NCBI GenBank assembly: GCA_028281925.1
Contig: JANQIX010000026.1
Location: 62,001-126,000 of the forward strand
Length of the DNA stretch: 64,000 nucleotides
From: Alphaproteobacteria bacterium
GTDB taxonomy: Bacteria; Pseudomonadota; Alphaproteobacteria; DSM-16000; Inquilinaceae
Reading direction: 5' to 3'
Shown: one piece after another, positions 56,510 through 64,000 of the stretch
How the letters are laid out: the number at the start of each line of letters is the position of its first letter
How positions within the stretch are numbered: the stretch's first letter is position 1
The notes under the pieces: generated by a model
The model's input: only the letters and a program-made list of their open reading frames with translations
Databases searched by the model: none
Told to the model about the DNA's origin: nothing
Made by a program: the position numbers and the translations under genes

Positions 56510-58315
56510 TTGCACAGCCACCACGCCAGACCCGTCACTCTGTTGCGCCTGTTCGGTCGCCGCATCCTGCGCAGCGACCACTGGGTTCTGGCACTCTTGG
56601 CCGTTGTCATCGGCATAGCCACGGCGGGCGGCGTCATCGGGTTCCGCACGGTGTTGGACCAGATCCAGCTGGTGTTCCACGGCTTCTCGTCCGAAGCCGT
56701 GGTGACGTTGATCGCGGAGCAGCCGTGGTGGCGGGTCGTGCTGGCACCGGCCGCCGGCGGCCTGCTGGTCGGTCTCATGGTGCGCTATCTGCTGCCTGCC
56801 GGGCCGGAAGGCGTGCCCCATGTGATGGAGGCGAGCGCGCTTAAGGGGGCGCGCATGCCGCTGAAGAACGGCGTGATGGCGGCACTCGTCAGCGCCACCT
56901 CGCTGGGCGTCGGTGCGTCCAACGGACGCGAGGGCCCTGCCGTGCATCTCGGCGCCACCATCGGCGCGCAGATCGCCCAGCGGCTCAGGCTGTCGGAGAA
57001 CCTCTCGCGCACGCTGCTCGGCTGCGGCGTTGCCGCGGCCGTGGCCGGCAGCTTCAACGCCCCGTTCGCCGGTGTCTTCTTCGCGCTGGAGGTGGTGGTG
57101 GGGCACTACGCGCTCAGCGCGTTTGCGCCGATCGTCATCGCGTCTGTCGCGGCGACGGTGCTCACGCGCGCCCACTACGGGGACTTCCCCGCGTTCATTC
57201 TGCCGGAGAGCACGGGCATCGTCTCGATCCTGGAGTTCCCCGCCTTCGTGTTGCTGGGCGTGACCAGTGCCGCCGTGGCGGCCCTGTTCATGTGGACGGT
57301 GATGGCAGCACAGGACGCCATGACCCGGCTCGACCCGCCGCGCGTTCTGCGCCCGGCCTTCGCGGGCCTGGCAATCGGCTTGGTGGCGCTGCAGTTCCCG
57401 CACATCCTGGGCGTCGGCTACGAAGCCACGGACATGGCACTGAAGGAGACGCTGTCGCTGCACCTGATGCTGGCGCTGATCCTCCTGAAGATCGCCGCCA
57501 CCGCCCTGTGCCTGGCCAGCGGGTTCGGCGGCGGGGTGTTCAGCCCGTCGATCTTCCTCGGCGCCATGACCGGCGGCGCGTTCGGCCTGTTGGCGACCAT
57601 GGTGTTTCCGGAACTGTCGTCCGGACAAGGCGCCTACACGCTGGTCGGCATGGGTGCGGTCGCCGGCGCGGTTCTAGGCGCGCCGATTTCCACCATCCTC
57701 GTCATCTTCGAGATGTCCGGCGACTACAAGCTGACCATCGCGGTGATGATCGGCGTCGTGGTTGCCAGCGCGATCATCGAGCAGACGCTGAACCGCAGCC
57801 TGTTCACCTGGCAGTTGCATCGCAAGGGCATCAGCCTGCGCGGCGGCCGGGATATGGAGTTCCTCGGCCGCATCCGCATCGCCGATGTCATGAAGGACGA
57901 CTACCTGACCGTCACCGCTGATACGGGGTTGGAGCCGTTGACGGACTGTCTGCGCCGCGCCCGCTACGGCGAGGTGTTCGTCGTCGACGACGACCGCCGT
58001 CTGATCGGCGTGATCACCACCGTCGATCTGATGCACGCCGATGCGGGACCCGATGGCGAGGTGCCGACGGCCGCCACCCTGCTGCACCGAGACCCACCCG
58101 CACTGCAGACGGGCGACGACCTGCACCGCGCCATCAACCTGATGGAAGGCGCCGGAGAGAGCCATCTTCCGGTGGTGGAAACCCTGGAAAGCCGCAAGCT
58201 GGTCGGCTTCGTGCATGAGCATGACGTGATGCTGGCCTATCATCGCGCAATCGTCGAAGCGCGGGCCGAGGAGCGGGGCCAGAGCCACGGCACCATCAAT
58301 CTCAGGCGGCGCTGA
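56510..58315 (+). CDS. ClC-family chloride channel or transporter with two CBS domains
   Basis: 601 residues. Ten or more membrane helices (1-430). Filter elements: GPEGVPHVMEA (about 103-113) where E. coli ClcA has GSGIP, NGREGPAVHLG (gating Glu kept), and FGGGVFSPSIFLGAMTGG. The internal proton glutamate region reads GVFFALEVVVG, lacking the second Glu of ClcA. A C-terminal pair of CBS domains (about 455-585) may bind nucleotides. Start is a TTG at 56510; no better start is seen. Inner membrane; ion selectivity inferred. Confidence 0.9.
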   Translation: MHSHHARPVTLLRLFGRRILRSDHWVLALLAVVIGIATAGGVIGFRTVLDQIQLVFHGFSSEAVVTLIAEQPWWRVVLAPAAGGLLVGLMVRYLLPAGPEGVPHVMEASALKGARMPLKNGVMAALVSATSLGVGASNGREGPAVHLGATIGAQIAQRLRLSENLSRTLLGCGVAAAVAGSFNAPFAGVFFALEVVVGHYALSAFAPIVIASVAATVLTRAHYGDFPAFILPESTGIVSILEFPAFVLLGVTSAAVAALFMWTVMAAQDAMTRLDPPRVLRPAFAGLAIGLVALQFPHILGVGYEATDMALKETLSLHLMLALILLKIAATALCLASGFGGGVFSPSIFLGAMTGGAFGLLATMVFPELSSGQGAYTLVGMGAVAGAVLGAPISTILVIFEMSGDYKLTIAVMIGVVVASAIIEQTLNRSLFTWQLHRKGISLRGGRDMEFLGRIRIADVMKDDYLTVTADTGLEPLTDCLRRARYGEVFVVDDDRRLIGVITTVDLMHADAGPDGEVPTAATLLHRDPPALQTGDDLHRAINLMEGAGESHLPVVETLESRKLVGFVHEHDVMLAYHRAIVEARAEERGQSHGTINLRRR

Positions 58316-58369
58316 CGGTCGCACCTGCTCGGCCGTTCCGGTGTGTCGCGGGCATGCTATATCAGGGTC

Positions 58370-60667
58370 ATGACCGATACAGAGAATGCCCGCGCCGACT
58401 TCACGCCGGAGCCGGCCCTTGGCCGAACTCCCTACCTGGCGACGCTCAACCCGGCGCAGCGCGAAGCCGTGGAAACGCTGGACGGCCCCGTGCTGGTGCT
58501 GGCGGGCGCCGGTACCGGCAAGACGCGCGTGTTGACCACGCGTCTCGGCCATCTGCTGACGACCGGCCGGGCGCGGCCGTGGCAGGTGCTGGCGGTCACC
58601 TTCACCAACAAGGCGGCCCGCGAGATGCGCGACCGCGTGAGCCAGCTGACCGGCGCGCCGACCGAAGGCTGGTGGCTGGGCACCTTCCATTCGCTCGCGG
58701 CCCGCATACTGAGGCGCCATGCGGAGTTGGTGGGGCTGACCGGCAGCTTCACGATTCTCGACACCGACGACCAGCTGCGCCTGATCAAGCAGCTGTTGGA
58801 GGCGGAGAATGTCGACCACAAGCGGTGGCCGGCGCGTCTGATCCTCAGCGCCATCGAGCGCTGGAAGGACCGGGCGCTGACGCCGGACAAGCTGAAGCCG
58901 GAAGATGCCGGCGATCTGGCGGGCGGGCGCATGCTGGCCCTCTACAGCGCCTATCAGGATCGCCTGCGTACGCTGAACGCCTGCGATTTCGGCGACCTGC
59001 TGCAGCACTGCCTGACCCTGTTCGCCATCACGGAAACCGTGGACGGGCAGACGCGCTTTCCGGTGCTGGAGCAGTATCAGGACCGGTTCCGCTATATCCT
59101 GGTCGACGAGTATCAGGACACCAACCAGGCCCAATACTTCTGGCTGCGCCTGTTGGCGCAGCGCCACCGCAACCTCTGCTGTGTGGGCGACGACGACCAG
59201 TCGATCTACAGCTGGCGGGGGGCGGAGATCGGCAACATCCTGCGCTTCGAGAGCGATTTCCCCGGCGCCAAAGTGATTCGGCTTGAGCAGAACTATCGCT
59301 CAACAGCGCGAATCCTCGGCGCCGCTTCCGCCCTGATCGCCCACAATCAGGGGCGGCTGGGCAAGACGCTGTTCTGCGAGGGTGCGGCGGGCGACCCCAT
59401 CGTCGCCCGTACCGTCTGGGATGGCGAGGAAGAGGCGCGCTGGGTGGTCGACGAGATCGAAGCGCTGGAACGCCAGAAGGTGCGCCTGGCCGACGTCGCC
59501 ATCCTGGTGCGCGCCGGCTATCAGATGCGCGAGCTGGAAGACCGCCTGATCACCGTCGGCGTCCGCTACCGCGTGGTGGGCGGCCCACGCTTCTATGAAC
59601 GGCGCGAGATCCGCGATGCGCTGGCGTATCTGAGGGTTGTCGCGCAGCCAGCCGACGATCTGGCGTTCGAGCGCATCATCAATGTCCCGCGCCGCGGTAT
59701 CGGCGCGACGACAATCCGGACCCTCAGTTCCTTCGCCCGTCGGGAACGGATTCCCATGACGGAGGCTGTGCTGCGCCTGCTGCCTACGGACGAACTGACC
59801 GGCAAGGCCCGCCGGTCGCTGGGCCAGCTGATGCAGGACTTCGACCGCTGGCGCGCCATCGCCGGGAGCCGCCCGCACACCGATCTCGCCCGCATCGTGC
59901 TGGACGAGAGTGGCTATACCGCCATGTGGCAGGCGGAAAAGACCGTGGAGGCCCAAGGCCGGCTGGAAAACCTGAAGGAACTGGTCGCCGGCATGGAGGA
60001 GTTCGAGACCCTGGCCGGTTTCCTGGAGCATGTCAGCCTGGTCATGGAGGCAACGGAAGCCGGTGACGCGAATGCCGCCGCGGAAATGGTGACGTTGATG
60101 ACGCTGCACGCCGCCAAGGGATTGGAGTTCGGCCATGTCTTCCTGCCCGGCTGGGAGGAAGGCGTGTTCCCCAGTCAGCGGTCCATGGACGAAACCGGTG
60201 TTGCCGGGCTGGAGGAGGAAAGGCGGCTGGCCTATGTCGGGCTGACCCGGGCCAAGACCCGCGCCTACATCTCCAGCGCCGCACGTCGGCGCATCTACGG
60301 CATGTGGCAGGACACGCTGCCGTCCCGGTTCCTGTCCGAAATTCCCGCCGACCATCTCGACCGGCAAAGCGACATCGCCCCGGCTTCCGGATTCGACGGC
60401 TCGGGCTACCGCGGGCAGTTCGAAGCCTCGCGCCAGGCGGCCGTCAACCGCCGGGGGCCGCCGCTGCTGGACGATGTTGCCTATACGGTCACACCGCGGA
60501 CGCGGCCGGAGCGGCCATACGACACCGGGCACCGTGTGTTCCATGAGAAGTTCGGGCCCGGAACCGTGCGGCTGGTCGACGCCGACAAGCTGACCATCCA
60601 GTTCGACCACGCCGGTGAGAAGAAGGTGATGGACAGCTTCGTCGTGCCGCTCGACCAGGCGACCTGA
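58370..60667 (+). CDS. uvrD: UvrD/PcrA-type ATP-dependent 3'-5' DNA helicase
   Basis: 765 residues, SF1A helicase. Q motif and Walker A LNPAQREAV then AGAGTGKTR (about 47-55), VTFTNKAAREM, Walker B VDEYQDTNQAQY, GDDDQSIYSWRGAEIGN, EQNYRS, and late motifs LMTLHAAKGLEF and EERRLAYVGLTRAK. The C-terminus (HEKFGPGTV) carries the RNA-polymerase/UvrB-binding Tudor-like fold of PcrA/UvrD. Acts in repair and replication-fork upkeep. Confidence 0.95.
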   Translation: MTDTENARADFTPEPALGRTPYLATLNPAQREAVETLDGPVLVLAGAGTGKTRVLTTRLGHLLTTGRARPWQVLAVTFTNKAAREMRDRVSQLTGAPTEGWWLGTFHSLAARILRRHAELVGLTGSFTILDTDDQLRLIKQLLEAENVDHKRWPARLILSAIERWKDRALTPDKLKPEDAGDLAGGRMLALYSAYQDRLRTLNACDFGDLLQHCLTLFAITETVDGQTRFPVLEQYQDRFRYILVDEYQDTNQAQYFWLRLLAQRHRNLCCVGDDDQSIYSWRGAEIGNILRFESDFPGAKVIRLEQNYRSTARILGAASALIAHNQGRLGKTLFCEGAAGDPIVARTVWDGEEEARWVVDEIEALERQKVRLADVAILVRAGYQMRELEDRLITVGVRYRVVGGPRFYERREIRDALAYLRVVAQPADDLAFERIINVPRRGIGATTIRTLSSFARRERIPMTEAVLRLLPTDELTGKARRSLGQLMQDFDRWRAIAGSRPHTDLARIVLDESGYTAMWQAEKTVEAQGRLENLKELVAGMEEFETLAGFLEHVSLVMEATEAGDANAAAEMVTLMTLHAAKGLEFGHVFLPGWEEGVFPSQRSMDETGVAGLEEERRLAYVGLTRAKTRAYISSAARRRIYGMWQDTLPSRFLSEIPADHLDRQSDIAPASGFDGSGYRGQFEASRQAAVNRRGPPLLDDVAYTVTPRTRPERPYDTGHRVFHEKFGPGTVRLVDADKLTIQFDHAGEKKVMDSFVVPLDQAT

Positions 60668-60672
60668 CGGGT

Positions 60673-61581
60673 ATGGCACAGTTCGCCGGAGCCTGGCGCA
60701 TCGGGCTCAGCGCACCCGCATCCATTGCCGGCGCGGCGCAGGACCTCCTGGAAGCCATGTGCGGCAATGTCAGCGCGTTCGAGACCGAGCCCGACGGACC
60801 CTGGACCGTCGAAGCCTACAGCGCCGGGAAGCCAGACCGGACGGCGGTCGAAACGCGGCTGGCGCTAATTGCCGCAGCAGCGCACCTGACCGAGGCCCCG
60901 AACTGCGACATCACCTGGATCGCCCCCACCGATTGGGTGGCGGAGACCAAGGCCGCGTTCCCGCCGGTGCGCTGGGGGCGCTTCTGGATCCATGGGTCCC
61001 ACCATCGCGCGCCCGCGCCCGCCGCAACGATCCCGCTCGCGATCGACGCGACCGTGGCTTTCGGCACCGGCGAACACCCGACCACTCAGGGATGCCTGAG
61101 GGCCATCGAATGGCTGCATCGTCGACGCCAGGTCCGGCATGTGCTCGATCTTGGCTGTGGCAGCGGCATCCTTGCCGTTGCCGCCGCCCAGATATGGCGC
61201 CCGCAGGGCGGGGTCATGGCAGCGGACCTCGACCCGGACGCGGTTCGCGTCACCCGCGCCCATTGTGTGGCAAATGGTGTGGCGGGGCGCATTCGGGCCG
61301 TATGCAGCGATGGGCTCCAGGCACGCGGGGTGGGGCGGCACCGGCACTATGACCTGGTCCTGGCCAATATCCTGGCGCGCCCCCTGATCGGCCTGGCGAG
61401 GCCACTGGCACGGTCGCTGGCACCCGGCGGCATGGCCGTGTTGTCCGGAATCCTCAAGCATCAGGCGGCATCGGTGACGGCGGCTTACCGGCTGCAGGGG
61501 CTGGTCCTGACACGTCGTTTCCAGTTCGGTTCCTGGCCGACACTTATCTTTCGCCGGCCGTCGCATTTTCAACAGAAGTGA
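60673..61581 (+). CDS. prmA: Ribosomal protein L11 methyltransferase PrmA
   Basis: 302 residues. SAM-binding LDLGCGSGILAVAAAQIW (about 157-174), the PrmA-specific AFGTGEHPTTQGCL before it and LANILARPLIGLARPLAR after it (the NxLAxPL element). Trimethylates ribosomal protein L11. Begins five bases after the uvrD stop, so probably cotranscribed. Confidence 0.94.
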   Translation: MAQFAGAWRIGLSAPASIAGAAQDLLEAMCGNVSAFETEPDGPWTVEAYSAGKPDRTAVETRLALIAAAAHLTEAPNCDITWIAPTDWVAETKAAFPPVRWGRFWIHGSHHRAPAPAATIPLAIDATVAFGTGEHPTTQGCLRAIEWLHRRRQVRHVLDLGCGSGILAVAAAQIWRPQGGVMAADLDPDAVRVTRAHCVANGVAGRIRAVCSDGLQARGVGRHRHYDLVLANILARPLIGLARPLARSLAPGGMAVLSGILKHQAASVTAAYRLQGLVLTRRFQFGSWPTLIFRRPSHFQQK

Positions 61582-61759
61582 GATCCCCTTCACAGTCGGC
61601 CGGCCATCAATGCGCCAGCATGTTGCCGTGAAGGTGAGGCAGCGGTCGGTTCGAGAATAGGGCGGGGGTCATCCTGCCCAGGGATCCCAAGCCCAACAGG
61701 GCTGCGCCGAAACGGGAACCCGACGGCGAACCGGACCGCACGAAGAGGGGACCGGAGAG

Positions 61760-62296
61760 ATGCGACACACCGTGATCCCGATGCGCCGGAAACGACCGGC
61801 TTCCGCTGAGAATGCCATCCGGCCGACATGGTCCGGCGCAACGACGACATTGGGCATCGATGGAACCCCGGCCGAAGCCTACTGCTCGCCGCTTGCAGGG
61901 CAGGCGGCCGGCGGTGCGTTGTCCGCTGTACAAGGTCGCATTGGCGACGCAGAGGATACCACCGAGCCTCGGCGCCGGCCCGACGACTGGATTCTTGATT
62001 TGGTCGATGCCCTGCCACTGCCGGTGAAATCGGTGCTGCCGCTGCTCGGCGCACTCGCAGGCATTCTGATGCTGTTCCATGCCTCGGCCGTGTCGACGGA
62101 CGCTCAAGGCCTTGTGCGGATGGGCATGGTTACGATTGCCGGACTGTTGGCCGGTCACATCATCCAGTGCTGCTGTGTCGGCGCATTGCTGCTGGCATCC
62201 CGCGTCTTTGCAGCGGGCCCGGCCATTCTGAAGGGTTTGCTGATGGTCGGCGCAGCCGCCTGCCTGATTCACGCACTGGGGACACCGGCACCCTAG
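61760..62296 (+). CDS. Small membrane protein of unknown function
   Basis: 178 residues. The ATG follows GGACCGGAGAG directly, a good ribosome site. The first 95 residues are polar; two or three hydrophobic segments follow (VLPLLGALAGILMLFHA, MVTIAGLLAGHIIQCCCVGA, AILKGLLMVGAAACLIHAL). A CCC triplet inside a helix is notable. No family recognised. Confidence 0.55.
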   Translation: MRHTVIPMRRKRPASAENAIRPTWSGATTTLGIDGTPAEAYCSPLAGQAAGGALSAVQGRIGDAEDTTEPRRRPDDWILDLVDALPLPVKSVLPLLGALAGILMLFHASAVSTDAQGLVRMGMVTIAGLLAGHIIQCCCVGALLLASRVFAAGPAILKGLLMVGAAACLIHALGTPAP

Positions 62297-62497
62297 AGCA
62301 GATCGCTCGCCTGACGCCCAACGCGCACTATAATCGGCATACTTGGTGCACATACGCACAATAGGGCATCAGACGGCGCGCGCGATGACACTTCGAGCGA
62401 GCATATCTAAACTCATTACTGTCATATAATCTGCCGCCGCTTCCAAATAGTGGACTGCCCAGTATTGGCAACCGAGCAGTGAATAGCGCTCACTTTC

Positions 62498-62515
62498 AAG
62501 GAGTTTTAACTCCTT
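62498..62515. terminator. Perfect hairpin AAGGAGTT-TT-AACTCCTT
   Basis: Eight-base perfect inverted repeat with a two-base centre in the AT-rich leader of the chemoreceptor. It embeds a GGAGT Shine-Dalgarno-like core on both strands, so it might be an operator, a terminator or a site that hides a ribosome binding sequence. Confidence 0.35.
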
Positions 62516-62551
62516 TGTAACAATTCCCCATAATACTCGAGAATTCAGGCA

Positions 62552-62568
62552 AGGGTGGCAAGCACCCT
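62552..62568. other. Second hairpin AGGGTG-GCAAG-CACCCT
   Basis: Six-base perfect stem with a five-base loop, 36 bases after the first hairpin and about 70 before the chemoreceptor start. Possible 5' leader structure. Confidence 0.35.
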
Positions 62569-62635
62569 CCCGACAGCCCAAGGGTCAATCAACTACGCCG
62601 CATTCATGACGGCGAAGAAGTCAGAGGGTATGGCG

Positions 62636-64000
62636 ATGTTCTGGCATTCCAGGAACGAAGGCCGTTCGACGACCGCAGAGGTATCCCCTACCGCGGTCGA
62701 TACAGCAAAATCACCGTTTGAAGCAGAGCTTGCAGCTTTCATCCACACCGTTGCCACAGGCGGCAATGCAGCCCTGCCGCAGTGTGAAGGGGCGCTTCAT
62801 GACAGCCTGGTGACGCTGGCGGAGACAATGAACCGTCAAGCGGCCGACGAACTGGAACGGATGGTCACACTGGCCATGCAGTCTAGCGAGGTGATGGCGT
62901 CTGTTTCGTTCGTCACCGGCGACGCCCGTGAGATATCGAGCAACACGCATACCATAGCCTCTGCGGTGGAGGAGCTGAGCGCTGCCATCAGCGCGATCGC
63001 CGAAACCAGCAACTCCGTCACGACTGCAGCCGACGCCACGTCGGACTCCGCCTCAGTGGGACTTGAGGCGGTCCAGCGCGCGGCCGGCAGCATGGACAAC
63101 ATCGAACGCGCGGCCAACGACGCCAGCGAAAAGGTTGACCGTCTGACCATCGCATTCGAGGACATCCGCAAGGTGCTGCGCGTGATCGACGAGATTGCGC
63201 AGCAGACCAATCTGCTTGCCCTCAACGCCACGATCGAAGCGGCGCGCGCGGGCGATGCAGGACGGGGCTTCGCGGTGGTCGCAGGCGAGGTCAAGGCCCT
63301 GGCCAATCAGACCACCAAAGCAACGGAGGACATCCAGTCCCGGCTGGCCGCCCTTTCCAGCGAGATGGAGGAGATGCGGGCGTCCATGACGGAGACCGCG
63401 AAGGCCGTGGGCAGCGGGCGGGCGGATATCGACGAGGTCGGCGCGCAGATCAGCCAGGTGGTCGACGGTATTCGCGACGTGACCGGCCGCATTGCCGGAA
63501 CCGCGTCCAGCGTGACCGAGCAGACCGAAGCCACGCAAGAGGTTGCCCGCAGCGTCGATGTCATCCAGGAGAAGGCCGAATTCAGCCGCAGCAATGCCGA
63601 GCGCGCGGTGGCATCGGTGACGGCGTCAGAAGAGGTCATCAACGGCAGGATAGAGCACCTGCATGCCAACAGCACCGGCGCTTCCATCATCGATGTGGCC
63701 AAGGCCGACCACTTCAAGTGGAAAGAGCGTCTGGCAGGCATGATGGTGGGGGCCAACAAGCTGTCGGCAGGTGAGCTGGCAAGCCATCGCGAATGCCGCC
63801 TCGGCAAGTGGTACCAGAGCGTGACCGACTCGTCGGTGAAGGCTCATCGGGCCTTCCAATCCCTGGACACACCGCATCGCCTTGTGCACGAACACGGCAA
63901 GCGCATGGCCGAGCTGTTCGCCAATGGCGACCGGGTCGCCGCACTGGCCGAATTCGAAGCGCTGGAGAAGGCATCAACCGAAGTTGTCGGCCTGTTGGGC
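62636..64000 (+). CDS. Soluble methyl-accepting chemoreceptor with C-terminal CZB zinc-binding domain, 3' end beyond the window
   Basis: 455 codons are visible; the frame runs open through base 64000. There is no membrane helix. A signalling hairpin is unmistakable: [31 protein letters not shown] and [10 protein letters not shown]. After the coiled coil comes a chemoreceptor zinc-binding (CZB) domain: [41 protein letters not shown], with the His and Cys ligands present. CZB receptors sense zinc, pH or hypochlorous acid. ATG 62636 has AGAGGG seven bases upstream; ATG 62606 is in frame earlier. Cytoplasmic partner of CheA/CheW, which are not in view. Confidence 0.92.
   Translation, partial: MFWHSRNEGRSTTAEVSPTAVDTAKSPFEAELAAFIHTVATGGNAALPQCEGALHDSLVTLAETMNRQAADELERMVTLAMQSSEVMASVSFVTGDAREISSNTHTIASAVEELSAAISAIAETSNSVTTAADATSDSASVGLEAVQRAAGSMDNIERAANDASEKVDRLTIAFEDIRKVLRVIDEIAQQTNLLALNATIEAARAGDAGRGFAVVAGEVKALANQTTKATEDIQSRLAALSSEMEEMRASMTETAKAVGSGRADIDEVGAQISQVVDGIRDVTGRIAGTASSVTEQTEATQEVARSVDVIQEKAEFSRSNAERAVASVTASEEVINGRIEHLHANSTGASIIDVAKADHFKWKERLAGMMVGANKLSAGELASHRECRLGKWYQSVTDSSVKAHRAFQSLDTPHRLVHEHGKRMAELFANGDRVAALAEFEALEKASTEVVGLLG

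Larger units (their letters stand above)
62297..62635. other. AT-rich gap with hairpins before the chemoreceptor
   Basis: 339 bases, much richer in A/T than the surroundings between about 62380 and 62560. It contains a perfect TATAAT (62425-62430), two hairpins described separately, and on the minus strand a 70-codon frame (62369-62581, TTG start) whose product, for example SERYSLLGCQYWAVHYLEAA, looks helical but is unknown. Confidence 0.45.

Noticed and set aside
56312-60679. Minus-strand frames of 438, 497 and 459 codons opposite the ClC and uvrD genes
   Set aside because: Both + strand proteins show full sets of conserved motifs; mirror products lack any.
61607-62359. 250-codon minus-strand frame opposite the small membrane protein
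   Set aside because: The + strand frame has a good ribosome site and membrane helices; the minus product is Cys/Arg/His-rich and motif-free. Confidence in the + gene is itself only moderate.

Overview
The window reads as chromosomal DNA from a high-GC alphaproteobacterium. The neighbourhood ubiG / lysC-ptsP, the chain comF - small protein - grxC - nitrilase - DUF1178, an mlaA-mlaC pair, a UrtABCDE-UreDABCEFG superoperon and small DUF1289 and YcbK-type genes are all typical of that class. The species cannot be told from the sequence. No rRNA, tRNA, CRISPR array, integrase or intact insertion sequence was seen. Two genes run off the window: a HupE/UreJ-type permease at the left edge and a soluble chemoreceptor with a zinc-binding tail at the right edge.

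Left part (1-18.3 kb), accessory in character. It holds the partial hupE and an AT-richer orphan gene (934-1494). Next come a divergent pair for quaternary or methylated amines: a trimethylamine-methyltransferase-family protein and a Rieske oxygenase with a carnitine-oxygenase-like bridging Glu. A phosphorus-related group follows: a lone phnM, a 2225-residue RTX/LamG metallophosphoesterase, a divergent LysR regulator with a palindromic site between them, and a secreted phytase-like esterase. An EamA exporter, a HAD phosphatase and membrane proteins close this part.

Nitrogen part (18.5-29.4 kb). One tightly packed operon carries the complete urea ABC importer urtABCDE and urease genes ureD, A, B, C, E, F and G. 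Several neighbours overlap by ATGA. A sigma-54 type -24/-12 element lies about 60 bp before urtA with a palindrome upstream, which suggests NtrC-type nitrogen control. At 39-42 kb arginase and ornithine aminotransferase, with a divergent Lrp regulator, make urea from arginine. The window therefore encodes a route from arginine through urea to ammonia, plus uptake of outside urea.

Core block (29.5-50 kb). It contains ispG, a RodZ-like helix-turn-helix membrane protein, ptsP (nitrogen PTS enzyme I), lysC, ubiG, a secreted small protein, a repeat-rich anchored protein, rocD/rocF/lrp, a PAS protein, the DUF1178-nitrilase-grxC-comF group, ettA, mlaA/mlaC and an ArsR-methyltransferase fusion.

Right part (50.9-64 kb). 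It holds a GMC oxidoreductase of different composition beside a 0.8 kb gene-poor stretch, an HExxH metalloprotease, a YcbK-like protein, a 58-residue DUF1289 protein, and a membrane-anchored coiled-coil protein ending in a phage tail-collar-like domain. A ClC channel with CBS domains, a UvrD/PcrA helicase, prmA, a small membrane protein, an AT-rich hairpin-bearing gap and the chemoreceptor follow.
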